Position numbers and translations under genes: made by a program. DNA of 6,235 nucleotides from DASVDK01 sp036562265 [NCBI: Thermodesulfobacteriota bacterium] (GTDB lineage: Bacteria; DASVDK01): assembly GCA_036562265.1 (NCBI GenBank), contig DATCKS010000607.1, positions 1 to 6,235 of the forward strand, read 5' to 3'. Below, piece after piece: positions 1-5,452 of this stretch. A model generated the notes under the pieces. The model ran no database searches. It saw only the letters and a program-made list of their open reading frames with translations, and was not told the DNA's origin. Each line of letters begins with the position of its first letter. The stretch's first letter is position 1.

Positions 1-1
1 G

Positions 2-568
2 GACGAGCTCGTCCGCCGGCTCCTCGAGTACGAGCGCTTCAAGGAGGCCGGCCTCGCCCTCGCCGCGCGCGACCAGCTCGGCTGGGACGTCTTCGCGCGC
101 CTGTTCGACGCGCCGGAGCTGGCCGACCCGGAGATCGTCCCCTCGGGGCCGCGGCCGTTCGAGCCGATCTCGATCACCGACCTCCTGGTCGCCTTCGCGA
201 CCGCCCTCGCGAACCGCCCGAAGCACGCCGTCCACGAGGTCGTGGTCGAGCGGCTCTCGCTGGCCGACAAGATCACCGAGATCCTCGACCGGCTCGCCAC
301 GCGCGAGAGCCTCGCCTTCGAGGAGATGTTCCCGCCCGACGCGAGCCGCGCCGAGGTCGTGGTGAGCTTCCTCGCCGTGCTCGAGCTGGTCCGCATGCGG
401 GTGATCCGGGCGTACCAGGCCGGCCCCTTCGGGCCGATCCGCCTCTTCGCGCGGGCATCGGAGCCGGGAGGGGGAGCTTCGGACCTCCTCCCGACGACCT
501 CCCCGGAGGGCTCGCCCGTGCCGGCCGAAGGGGATCCGGCCTCCGCTCCGGACGGCGCCGAGGAGTAG
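2..568 (+). CDS. scpA: Segregation and condensation protein A, C-terminal 188 residues (5' end outside window)
   Basis: ScpA is the kleisin subunit of the bacterial SMC condensin. Its N-terminal region contacts the SMC neck and its C-terminal winged helix contacts the SMC head, with ScpB bound to the middle. Only the 3' part is present and the frame is open from base 2. Visible residues 1-25 match the kleisin helix (DELVRRLLEYERFKEA). Residues about 80-150 form the C-terminal winged helix, with VERLSLADKI, then FLAVLELVRM, then GPFGPIRLFA, a typical ScpA ending. The last ~35 residues are a Gly/Pro/Glu-rich tail beyond the usual fold. The stop lies 3 bases before scpB, which fits a co-translated scpAB pair and strongly supports the call. 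The N-terminal domain and start codon cannot be assessed. Confidence 0.93.
   Translation, partial: DELVRRLLEYERFKEAGLALAARDQLGWDVFARLFDAPELADPEIVPSGPRPFEPISITDLLVAFATALANRPKHAVHEVVVERLSLADKITEILDRLATRESLAFEEMFPPDASRAEVVVSFLAVLELVRMRVIRAYQAGPFGPIRLFARASEPGGGASDLLPTTSPEGSPVPAEGDPASAPDGAEE
560..565 (+). promoter_or_regulatory. Ribosome binding site of scpB
   Basis: GAGGAG lies inside the last codons of scpA, 6 bases before the GTG start of scpB. It is one of the few clear Shine-Dalgarno sequences in the window and supports the GTG start at 572. Confidence 0.6.
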
Positions 569-571
569 GCC

Positions 572-1303
572 GTGGACCGGTCGGAGGTCAAGACGATCCT
601 CGAGGCGCTCCTCTTCGTCTCGGACTCGCCGCTGCCGCGGCGGCGGATGGAGGCGGTGCTCGAGGGCTTCGCGGCGCCCGAGGAGGTCGCCTCGGCGCTC
701 GCGCAGCTCGAACTCGACTACCAGTCGCCCGATCGGGCTCTGACGCTCGTGCAGGTGGCCGGCGGCTACCAGCTCAGGACGCGGCCCGAGATGGCGCCGT
801 GGCTCAGGCGGTTCCTGGCCGTCAAGCCGATCAGGTTCACGCAGGCGGCGCGCGAGACGCTCGCCATCGTGGCCTACCGGCAGCCGGTGACGCGAGGCGA
901 CATCGAGGACATCCGCGGGGTCGACTCGGGCGGCGTCCTCAAGGCGCTCCTCGACCGCAAGCTCGTGCGCATCGTCGGCCGGAAGGACGTCCCGGGCCGC
1001 CCGCTGCTCTACGGGACGACGCCGGAGTTCCTCGAGCACTTCGGCCTGAAGGACCTCTCGCAGCTCCCGACGCTCAAGGAGTTTGCCGACCTCGCGGCCG
1101 AGGGGCGGCTCGAGCAGACGGCCGAGGGGGGAGCGGGAGACGACGCCGGCGAGGCGGCCGACGCCGCGACGCTCGCCGCCGGGTCGGGATCCGGCGCCGA
1201 CGAAGGCTCCGGCGCCGGCGAGCGCTCGGGCGGCGAGGCCGGTCGAGACGCCGAGGCGGGCGGCGCCGGCGACGGACCGTCCGGGGACGAGCGGCCGAGC
1301 TGA
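572..1303 (+). CDS. scpB: Segregation and condensation protein B
   Basis: ScpB dimerises and binds the central region of ScpA in the SMC-ScpAB complex that compacts and separates newly replicated chromosomes. The 243-residue product has two winged helices. The first is at about residues 1-80 (EALLFVSDSPL near 11-21). The second is at about 88-160 with the hallmark run ETLAIVAYRQPVTRGDIE, then GVLKALLDRKLVRIVGRKD and PGRPLLYGTTPEFLEHFGL. The GTG start is chosen because GAGGAG ends 6 bases upstream, it lies just after the scpA stop, and translation begins with the expected first helix. Residues about 175-243 are an acidic, Gly/Ala/Glu/Asp-rich, probably disordered tail. Many ScpB proteins end soon after the second winged helix, so this tail is an extension. 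rluB follows after 4 bases. Confidence 0.95.
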   Translation: MDRSEVKTILEALLFVSDSPLPRRRMEAVLEGFAAPEEVASALAQLELDYQSPDRALTLVQVAGGYQLRTRPEMAPWLRRFLAVKPIRFTQAARETLAIVAYRQPVTRGDIEDIRGVDSGGVLKALLDRKLVRIVGRKDVPGRPLLYGTTPEFLEHFGLKDLSQLPTLKEFADLAAEGRLEQTAEGGAGDDAGEAADAATLAAGSGSGADEGSGAGERSGGEAGRDAEAGGAGDGPSGDERPS

Positions 1304-1307
1304 CCCC

Positions 1308-2108
1308 ATGCCCGAGGTCCGGCTCCAGAAGATCATCGCGGATGCCGGCCTCGCGTCGCGCCGCGAGGCCGAGCGTCTCATCGAGGCGGGCGAGGTGCAG
1401 GTGAACGGCCGCGTGGTCCGGGAACTCGGCGCGAAGGCCGACCCCGAGCGCGACCACGTGAAGGTTCGGGGCCGCCTCGTCCCGCGGCCCGCGCCGAAGG
1501 TCTTCTTCGCGCTGCACAAGCCGCCGGGCGTGGTCACGACGATGCGCGACCCGGAGGGTCGGCCGACCGTCGCGGATCTCCTGACCGGTATCCGGCCGCG
1601 CGTCTACCCGGTCGGGCGGCTCGACTGGGATGCCGAAGGGCTCCTGCTCGTCACGAACGACGGCGACCTCGCAGCCCGGCTCGCGCACCCGCGGTCGCAC
1701 GTCCCCAAGACCTACGAGGTGAAGGTCAAGGGGATCCCGACGCGGGCCGCGCTCGAGGCGCTCGCCGCCGGGCCGATGCTCGACGACGGGCCGACGCGGC
1801 CGGCGTTCGTCCGCTTCCTGCGGCGCGCCGAGCAGAACGCCTGGATCGAACTCACGATCCGCGAGGGGCGCAACCACCAGGTCAAGCGCATGTGCGAGGC
1901 GGTAGGCCACCCGGCCCTCAAGATCCGGCGGGTGCGCTTCGACGGCATCGCGCTCGGCGACCTGCCGCGAGGCCGGTATCGCGCCCTCTCGGACGCCGAG
2001 GTGCGCGCCCTGCGCGCCGCCGTGGCGAAGGCGGCCGACGCCGCGGCGGCGGAGTCGAAGGACGCCCGACGGGCGCGGCCGAGGCGGGCCGCCCGCGATA
2101 GACTGTAG
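1308..2108 (+). CDS. rluB: RsuA/RluB-family rRNA pseudouridine synthase, RluB type
   Basis: This enzyme converts a uridine in ribosomal RNA to pseudouridine. RluB proteins act on 23S helix 80 (U2605 in E. coli numbering), while the related RsuA acts on 16S U516. The 266-residue product has an N-terminal S4 RNA-binding domain (about 2-60; [19 protein letters not shown], then [10 protein letters not shown]). A catalytic domain follows with GRLD at 103-106, D106 being the catalytic aspartate, then [21 protein letters not shown] and [11 protein letters not shown] (185-195). The ATG is chosen because the S4 domain starts at residue 2 and it lies 4 bases after the scpB stop; an earlier in-frame TTG would overlap scpB by over 200 bases. 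Residues about 238-266 are a basic Ala/Arg/Lys tail. RluB is preferred over RsuA because scpA-scpB-rluB is a common order and the motif context resembles B. subtilis RluB; the target site is inferred. Confidence 0.92.
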   Translation: MPEVRLQKIIADAGLASRREAERLIEAGEVQVNGRVVRELGAKADPERDHVKVRGRLVPRPAPKVFFALHKPPGVVTTMRDPEGRPTVADLLTGIRPRVYPVGRLDWDAEGLLLVTNDGDLAARLAHPRSHVPKTYEVKVKGIPTRAALEALAAGPMLDDGPTRPAFVRFLRRAEQNAWIELTIREGRNHQVKRMCEAVGHPALKIRRVRFDGIALGDLPRGRYRALSDAEVRALRAAVAKAADAAAAESKDARRARPRRAARDRL

Positions 2109-2110
2109 GC

Positions 2111-2440
2111 ATGGCAGAAACGGTTCTCGGACGGCTGATTCGCCGGCGGGGGCTACCGTGGACGACGCTCGTCCGGTGGCTTCCCAAGGCGCCCCGCGTC
2201 CTGCGCCTCGTCTGGCGCCTGATCGCCGACCGGCGGGTCCCGGCCTGGCCGAAGGTGCTGGCCCTCGCGGTTGCCGCCTATCTCCTCGCGCCGGTGGACC
2301 TCGTCCCGGAGGCGATCTTCGGGCCGTTCGGCGTGGCCGACGACGTCGGGCTCGTCGTCCTCGCCCTGAAGACCCTCCTCTCGTCGACCCCGGCGTCGGT
2401 CCTCGCCGAGCACCTCGAGGCGGTCGGGCTCGACGTGTGA
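2111..2440 (+). CDS. DUF1232 (YkvA-like) small membrane protein
   Basis: This 109-residue protein has no assigned biochemical role. The DUF1232 signature is clear: [20 protein letters not shown] (about 40-59), then APVDLVPE (60-67) and GVADDVG (74-80), followed by a second hydrophobic stretch [10 protein letters not shown] (81-90). The first stretch and probably the second are membrane-associated. The N-terminus is basic ([20 protein letters not shown]). The family is recognised by the YLLxPxDLxP core followed by an Asp pair, but its function is not established. The ATG is 2 bases after the rluB stop and no good Shine-Dalgarno precedes it, so it is probably translated by coupling or as a leaderless message. 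Its TGA overlaps the GTG start of mutL. Nothing in the sequence links it to pseudouridylation or mismatch repair beyond shared transcription. Confidence 0.88.
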   Translation: MAETVLGRLIRRRGLPWTTLVRWLPKAPRVLRLVWRLIADRRVPAWPKVLALAVAAYLLAPVDLVPEAIFGPFGVADDVGLVVLALKTLLSSTPASVLAEHLEAVGLDV

Positions 2441-2958
2441 ACGGACCGGCCCCGCGCATCCGGCGGCTCCCCGAGGCGGTCGCGGCGAGGATCGCCGCCG
2501 GCGAGGTGGTGGAGCGTCCGGCCGCCGCGGTGAAGGAGCTGATCGAGAACGCCCTCGACGCCGGGGCGGGCCGCATCGACGTGACGATCGAGCAGGGGGG
2601 GCGGCGGCTCCTCGAAGTGGCCGACGACGGGTGCGGCATGACGCCCGACGAGGCGCGCCTCGCCCTCGAGCGACACGCCACGAGCAAGATCCGCACGGCC
2701 GACGACCTCCTCGCCATCGAGACCTACGGCTTCCGCGGCGAGGCGCTCGCCGCCATCGCCGCGGTGTCGCGCCTCACCCTCGTGACGCGCGTGCCGGAGG
2801 CGGTCGCGGGGGTCCGGATCGAGGTGGAGGGCGGGGTGATCAGGGCCGAGCGGCCGGCCGGCGCAACGCCGACCTCGCCGAGCGGCTCGACGCCCTCCTG
2901 GGTCCAGAGGCGCCGCCGCTCGTGGAGGTGCACGCGGAGGAGGGGGGGCTCGCCGTGA
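2437..2958 (+). pseudogene. mutL: MutL N-terminal GHKL ATPase fragment (frame 1, 173 codons, about 142 homologous)
   Basis: The start is the GTG at 2437, whose last two bases lie in the TGA of the DUF1232 gene. Translation then begins [22 protein letters not shown], in register with known MutL N-termini. GHKL ATPase motifs are visible. Motif I is [19 protein letters not shown], with E34 at the general-base position and N38 at the Mg-binding position. Motif II is DDGCGM (63-68). RHATSKI follows at 79-85 and GFRGEAL at 98-104. Homology ends at ERPAGA (138-143). The last ~30 codons are an out-of-frame Ser/Arg/Pro-rich readout ending at 2958. The fragment lacks the motif IV region (VGTT...) and the second subdomain of the ATPase, so it is not expected to hydrolyse ATP. 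Confidence 0.88.
2850..2870 (+). other. Deletion and frame-change junction in mutL
   Basis: On the left, frame 1 reads AERPAGA, the usual sequence just before the PVGTTVEVRDLF block. On the right, frame 3 reads [14 protein letters not shown], which matches the later MutL segment preceding the substrate-binding transducer domain. The join therefore lies at about 2857-2867, in a GC repeat (GGCCGGCCGGCGC). The repeat could have supplied microhomology for a deletion, or could have confused polymerase or assembler. The missing length cannot be read from the window. E. coli and B. subtilis MutL, from memory, imply 60-70 codons, and the frame change requires a non-multiple of three. Confidence 0.75.
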
Positions 2959-4013
2959 CCGGGCGCCTGTCGCCCCCCGGCGTCTCGCGGCCCGGCACCT
3001 CGAGCCTCTACCTCTTCGTGAACGGCCGGCCGGTGCGCGACCGGTCGATCCTGCACGCGACGCTCCAGGGGAGCCGCCACGCCCACGAGCCGGGACGCTA
3101 CCCGATGGGGGCGCTCTTCGTCGTGGTGCCGCCGCACATGGTGGACGTGAACGTCCACCCGCAGAAGGCCGAGGTCCGCTTCCGCGATCCGGCGGCGGTG
3201 CACGGCCTGGTGGCCCGCGCGGTCGAGTCGGCCCTCGTCGCCGCCGGCGCGCTGCCGGCGGCGGTCCGCGGCGAGCCGGTGGGGACCGTCCCGCCGCCGG
3301 GCGGGGGAGGCGAGCGGGTGCAGGCGGCGCTCGACGCGTTCCTCGCGCGCGCCGATCGGGCGGCCGAGCCGGCCGAGGTCTTCTCGTCGGCGCCGGTACG
3401 GGAGGCGCCGGCCCCCGCGCCCGGTTCGCGCTTCGCGGCGCTCCGCTACATCGGCCAGTTGCGGGCCTCCTACCTCCTCTGCGAGGGGAGGGAGGGGCTC
3501 GTCGTGATCGACCAGCACGCCGCGCACGAGCGGTTGCGGTTCGAGCGCCTCAGGCGGGCCCTTGCCGAGGGACGGACGCCGGCCGTCCGCCTGCTCGTGC
3601 CGCGGGCGGTCACGTTGCGGGCCGACCGGGCCGCGCTGGTCGTCGAGCGGGCCGGCGCCCTGGCCGACCTGGGGCTCGAGGTGGAGCCGTTCGGGCCGGT
3701 CGGCACGCTTCGGGTGACCGCCGTCCCGATGGGGCTCGAAACGCTCGACCCAGGCCCGCTCCTCGAGTCGGTTGCCGAGGACCTCGAGGGGCTCTCCCCC
3801 GCGCGCTCGATCGAGGAGGCACGCGACCACCTGCTCGCGACGGTGGCCTGCCACGGCGCGGTCACCTTCCGCCAGGCGCTCGATCCGCTCGAGGCGACCG
3901 CGCTCCTCGCGGACCTCGATCGCTACGAGGTCACCGGCGCCTGCCCGCACGGCCGGCCGGTCAGCCGGCTGATCGGCTTCGCGGAGCTCGAGCGGCTGTT
4001 CGACCGCCGGTAG
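2865..4013 (+). pseudogene. mutL: MutL transducer and C-terminal endonuclease/dimerisation fragment (frame 3)
   Basis: From about 2865 the frame encodes the end of the ATPase region and the transducer domain. This part includes YLFVNGRPVRDR near 3010-3045 and PHMVDVNVHPQKAEVRFRDP near 3134-3190. A Pro/Ala/Glu-rich linker follows (about 3240-3430), then the C-terminal domain. That domain has the metal-dependent endonuclease motif DQHAAHERLRFE (3510-3545, fitting DQHAx2Ex4E), then ACHGAV, CPHGRP (3942-3959) and a terminal FDRR. This is the nicking type of MutL found in bacteria lacking MutH. At the usual beta-clamp contact (QxxxVP in B. subtilis) the sequence is VRLLVP, without Gln. No convincing start codon with a ribosome binding site exists at the beginning of this part, so separate translation is doubtful. 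miaA starts 2 bases after its stop. Confidence 0.88.
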
Positions 4014-4015
4014 GC

Positions 4016-4957
4016 ATGGCATCGGACGAGCGGCCGCGCATCCTCGCCATCGTCGGGCCGACGGCGTCGGGCAAGACCGCCCTGGCCATCGAGCTGGCCG
4101 AGCGTTTCGGGCTCCCGATCCTCGGCGCCGACTCGCTGCAGGTCTACCGCTACCTCGACATCGGCAGCGCGAAGCCGACCCCCGAGGACCGCCGCCGCGC
4201 CGCGCACTACCTGATCGACCTGGTCGACCCGGACGAGCCCTTCACGGCCGCCGACTACGCTGCGCACGGCCGCCGCGTGGTCGAGACGCTCGGGATCGGC
4301 CGGCCCGGCGGCCCGCCCGGCGCGCTCCTCGTGGGGGGCACCGGCCTCTACGTCCGCGCCCTCACGCGCGGCCTCATCCCGGTGCCGGCCGTCGGGGCGG
4401 GGGTCCGGGCGCGCATCGAGGCCGAGGTCGCCGCCGACCCGGCCGCCGCCCGGGCCCGCCTCGCCGCGGCCGATCCCGAGACGGCGCGGCGGCTCCCGCC
4501 GGCCGACCGGGTGCGCCTCGTCCGGGCCCTCGAGATCCTCGAGGCGACCGGCGAGCCCCCCTCGGCGCTGCGGGCCGCGCATCGCTTCGGCGACCGGGTC
4601 TTCGACGTCGCCATCGCCGTGCTCGACGTCCCCGTGGCCGACCTCGACCGGGCGATCGGGGCGCGCGTGGACCGGATGCTGGCGGCCGGGCTGGTCGAGG
4701 AGGTACGTGCCCTCCACGCCCGCGGCTACGGGCCCTGGCTCAAGCCGATGCGGGCCCTCGGGTACCGGCAGATCGGGGACTACCTGGCCGGGCGGTTGAC
4801 GCTTGCCGAGGCGGCGGCGAGCATCAAGATCGAGACCCGACGGTACGCCAAGCGGCAGCGGACCTGGTGGCGCGGCGAGCGGGAGGCCCAGTGGGTGGAC
4901 GTGTCAGAAGCCCGCGTCAGACTCGCGGAATTGGCGCGGCGCCACTTGCATCTCTGA
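4016..4957 (+). CDS. miaA: tRNA dimethylallyltransferase
   Basis: MiaA transfers a dimethylallyl group from DMAPP to N6 of A37 in tRNAs reading UNN codons. This is the first step towards ms2i6A and it stabilises codon-anticodon pairing. The 313-residue length is typical. Motifs in order: P-loop GPTASGKT (14-21), the catalytic-aspartate block ADSLQVYRYLDIGSAKPT (38-55, D39 matching E. coli D35), DPDEPFTAADY (71-81), GGTGLYVRALTRGL (107-120), and a late basic block KIETRRYAKRQRTWWR that binds tRNA. The ATG lies 2 bases after the mutL stop with no strong Shine-Dalgarno, suggesting coupling to mutL translation. mutL-miaA-hfq is a well-known order. The reading frame is uninterrupted and I see nothing anomalous. 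Confidence 0.97.
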   Translation: MASDERPRILAIVGPTASGKTALAIELAERFGLPILGADSLQVYRYLDIGSAKPTPEDRRRAAHYLIDLVDPDEPFTAADYAAHGRRVVETLGIGRPGGPPGALLVGGTGLYVRALTRGLIPVPAVGAGVRARIEAEVAADPAAARARLAAADPETARRLPPADRVRLVRALEILEATGEPPSALRAAHRFGDRVFDVAIAVLDVPVADLDRAIGARVDRMLAAGLVEEVRALHARGYGPWLKPMRALGYRQIGDYLAGRLTLAEAAASIKIETRRYAKRQRTWWRGEREAQWVDVSEARVRLAELARRHLHL

Positions 4958-4973
4958 CCGGCTCGCGTATCAT
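4946..4973 (+). promoter_or_regulatory. Candidate sigma-70-type promoter for hfq
   Basis: TTGCAT (4946-4951), a 16-base spacer and TATCAT (4968-4973) straddle the end of miaA. The -10 matches TATAAT at 5 of 6 positions and the -35 matches TTGACA at only 3 of 6. It stands out as a relatively AT-rich patch in very GC-rich DNA, just before the largest intergenic gap. Transcription would begin near 4980 and give hfq a leader of about 80 bases. In E. coli, hfq also has promoters inside and after miaA. No experimental support is visible. Confidence 0.4.
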
Positions 4974-5012
4974 GGGGCCTTCGCCCCCGGGGGGTGTCGG
5001 CGCCGGCGCCCC
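4974..5012 (+). other. Two adjacent GC-rich hairpins in the miaA-hfq gap
   Basis: The first hairpin is GGGGC-CTTC-GCCCC (4974-4987), a 5-bp stem with a four-base loop. The second pairs GGGGTGTCG (4991-4999) with CGGCGCCCC (5004-5012) around a GCGC loop, giving 9 bp with two G-U pairs. Neither is followed by a T-run, so a classical intrinsic terminator is unlikely. They could attenuate read-through from miaA or structure the hfq leader. The first overlaps the predicted transcription start, so it would form fully only in read-through RNA. Confidence 0.4.
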
Positions 5013-5055
5013 GGACCCGAGCGGGCATGAGTCCTCGATTGCATGGATGGAGATG

Positions 5056-5060
5056 TGAGG
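5056..5060 (+). promoter_or_regulatory. Ribosome binding site of hfq
   Basis: TGAGG with a 2-base spacer precedes the ATG at 5063, and the purine-rich GGATGGAGA lies just upstream (5045-5053). GGAG at 5049-5052, 10 bases before the ATG, is an alternative Shine-Dalgarno. Either supports the 5063 start over the in-frame ATG at 5027, which would add 12 residues outside the conserved Hfq fold. The two GGA triplets here also resemble the core of CsrA/RsmA sites. CsrA is known to repress hfq in E. coli, but no csrA is in view. Confidence 0.5.
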
Positions 5061-5062
5061 CC

Positions 5063-5425
5063 ATGAACAAAGCGCCGATCAACGTTCAGGATCAGTTCCT
5101 CAACCAGGTGCGTCGCGAGAAGATCGCCGTGACCGTGGACCTCGCATCGGGCAAGAGCGTCAAGGGCACCATCCGAAGCTTCGACAACTTCTGCGTCATC
5201 GTCGAGGGCCAGGGCCAGCAGCTCATCTACAAGCACGCCATCTCGAGCATCTACCCGACCGAGCGGACCGTGCGGCTCGGCGCCTTCAACGAGGGACACG
5301 GCGGTCACGGGGTGGACCGCCGGCCGATGGAGCGCCGCGTCGCGTACGGCGGCCACGGCAGCGACGCCTCCGCGCACGGGTCCGGCGAGTCGGCCGAGGG
5401 CAACGGGCCGGCCCGCAAGGCGTAG
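5063..5425 (+). CDS. hfq: RNA chaperone Hfq with a Gly/His-rich C-terminal tail
   Basis: Hfq is a hexameric Sm-like ring that binds small RNAs and mRNAs and promotes their pairing, stability or decay. The core is clear in residues 5-72: INVQDQFLNQVRREK, then SFDNF (39-43) and the Sm2 signature YKHAIS (56-61). Proximal-face residues Q9, D10, F43, Y56, K57 and H58 and the rim basic patch R17-R18-E19-K20 are all kept. On the distal face, the position of E. coli Tyr25 (Phe in B. subtilis) is Asp26 and that of Lys31 is Ser32. The core resembles the B. subtilis form (DQFLNQ, QQLIYKHAIS). Residues ~73-120 form a flexible tail with GHGGHG (78-83), a second GGHG (96-99) and a basic end. At 120 residues it exceeds both E. 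coli (102) and B. subtilis (73). Position after miaA is the classical one. Confidence 0.96.
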   Translation: MNKAPINVQDQFLNQVRREKIAVTVDLASGKSVKGTIRSFDNFCVIVEGQGQQLIYKHAISSIYPTERTVRLGAFNEGHGGHGVDRRPMERRVAYGGHGSDASAHGSGESAEGNGPARKA

Positions 5426-5452
5426 GCCCGCCGCGCAGGCCACGGCCTCGCC

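Larger units (their letters stand above)
2437..4013 (+). pseudogene. mutL: DNA mismatch repair protein MutL, disrupted by an internal deletion with frameshift
   Basis: MutL is the ATP-driven coordinator of post-replicative mismatch repair. It links MutS recognition to strand incision. Here the gene is not one open frame. The ATPase half reads from GTG 2437 to about 2864 and then runs out of homology to a TGA at 2956-2958. The rest of MutL resumes in another frame at about 2865 and continues to the TAG at 4013. About 142 codons before and 382 codons after the junction are recognisable. The expected link of about 60-70 residues, containing the conserved GT(T)VEVxDLFxNxPAR block, is absent. With it the protein would be near 590 residues, a normal MutL length. 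Both flanks are well conserved, so the lesion is either recent or technical. The identity is certain; whether the gene is broken in the living organism is not. Confidence 0.85.

Noticed and set aside
1083-1307. An upstream TTG start that would lengthen the RluB protein by 75 residues
   Set aside because: The extension is the out-of-frame readout of the scpB tail. The S4 domain begins exactly at the ATG at 1308.
2158-2436. An upstream start for the frame-1 MutL ORF
   Set aside because: It would overlap nearly all of the DUF1232 gene. MutL homology starts right after the GTG at 2437.
1074-2717. A 547-codon open frame on the minus strand across scpB, rluB, DUF1232 and mutL
   Set aside because: It is antisense to four recognisable genes, very Arg/Pro-rich and without family motifs. 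Long spurious minus-strand frames are expected in very GC-rich coding DNA.
2850-2958. Programmed ribosomal frameshifting as the explanation for the split mutL
   Set aside because: A frameshift would restore the frame but not the missing 60-70 residues, and no slippery heptamer is apparent at the junction.
2724-4022. A 432-codon minus-strand open frame over mutL
   Set aside because: It is a shadow of the MutL C-terminal part, with an Arg/Gly/His-rich low-complexity product and no motif.
4984-5012. An intrinsic terminator after miaA
   Set aside because: The hairpins are strong but no T-rich tract follows either of them, so rho-independent termination is not supported.
4994-5062. Earlier starts for Hfq (4994, or the ATG at 5027)
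   Set aside because: The added residues are not Hfq-like, the 4994 start lies in the hairpin, and the ATG at 5063 has adjacent purine-rich ribosome binding sequences.
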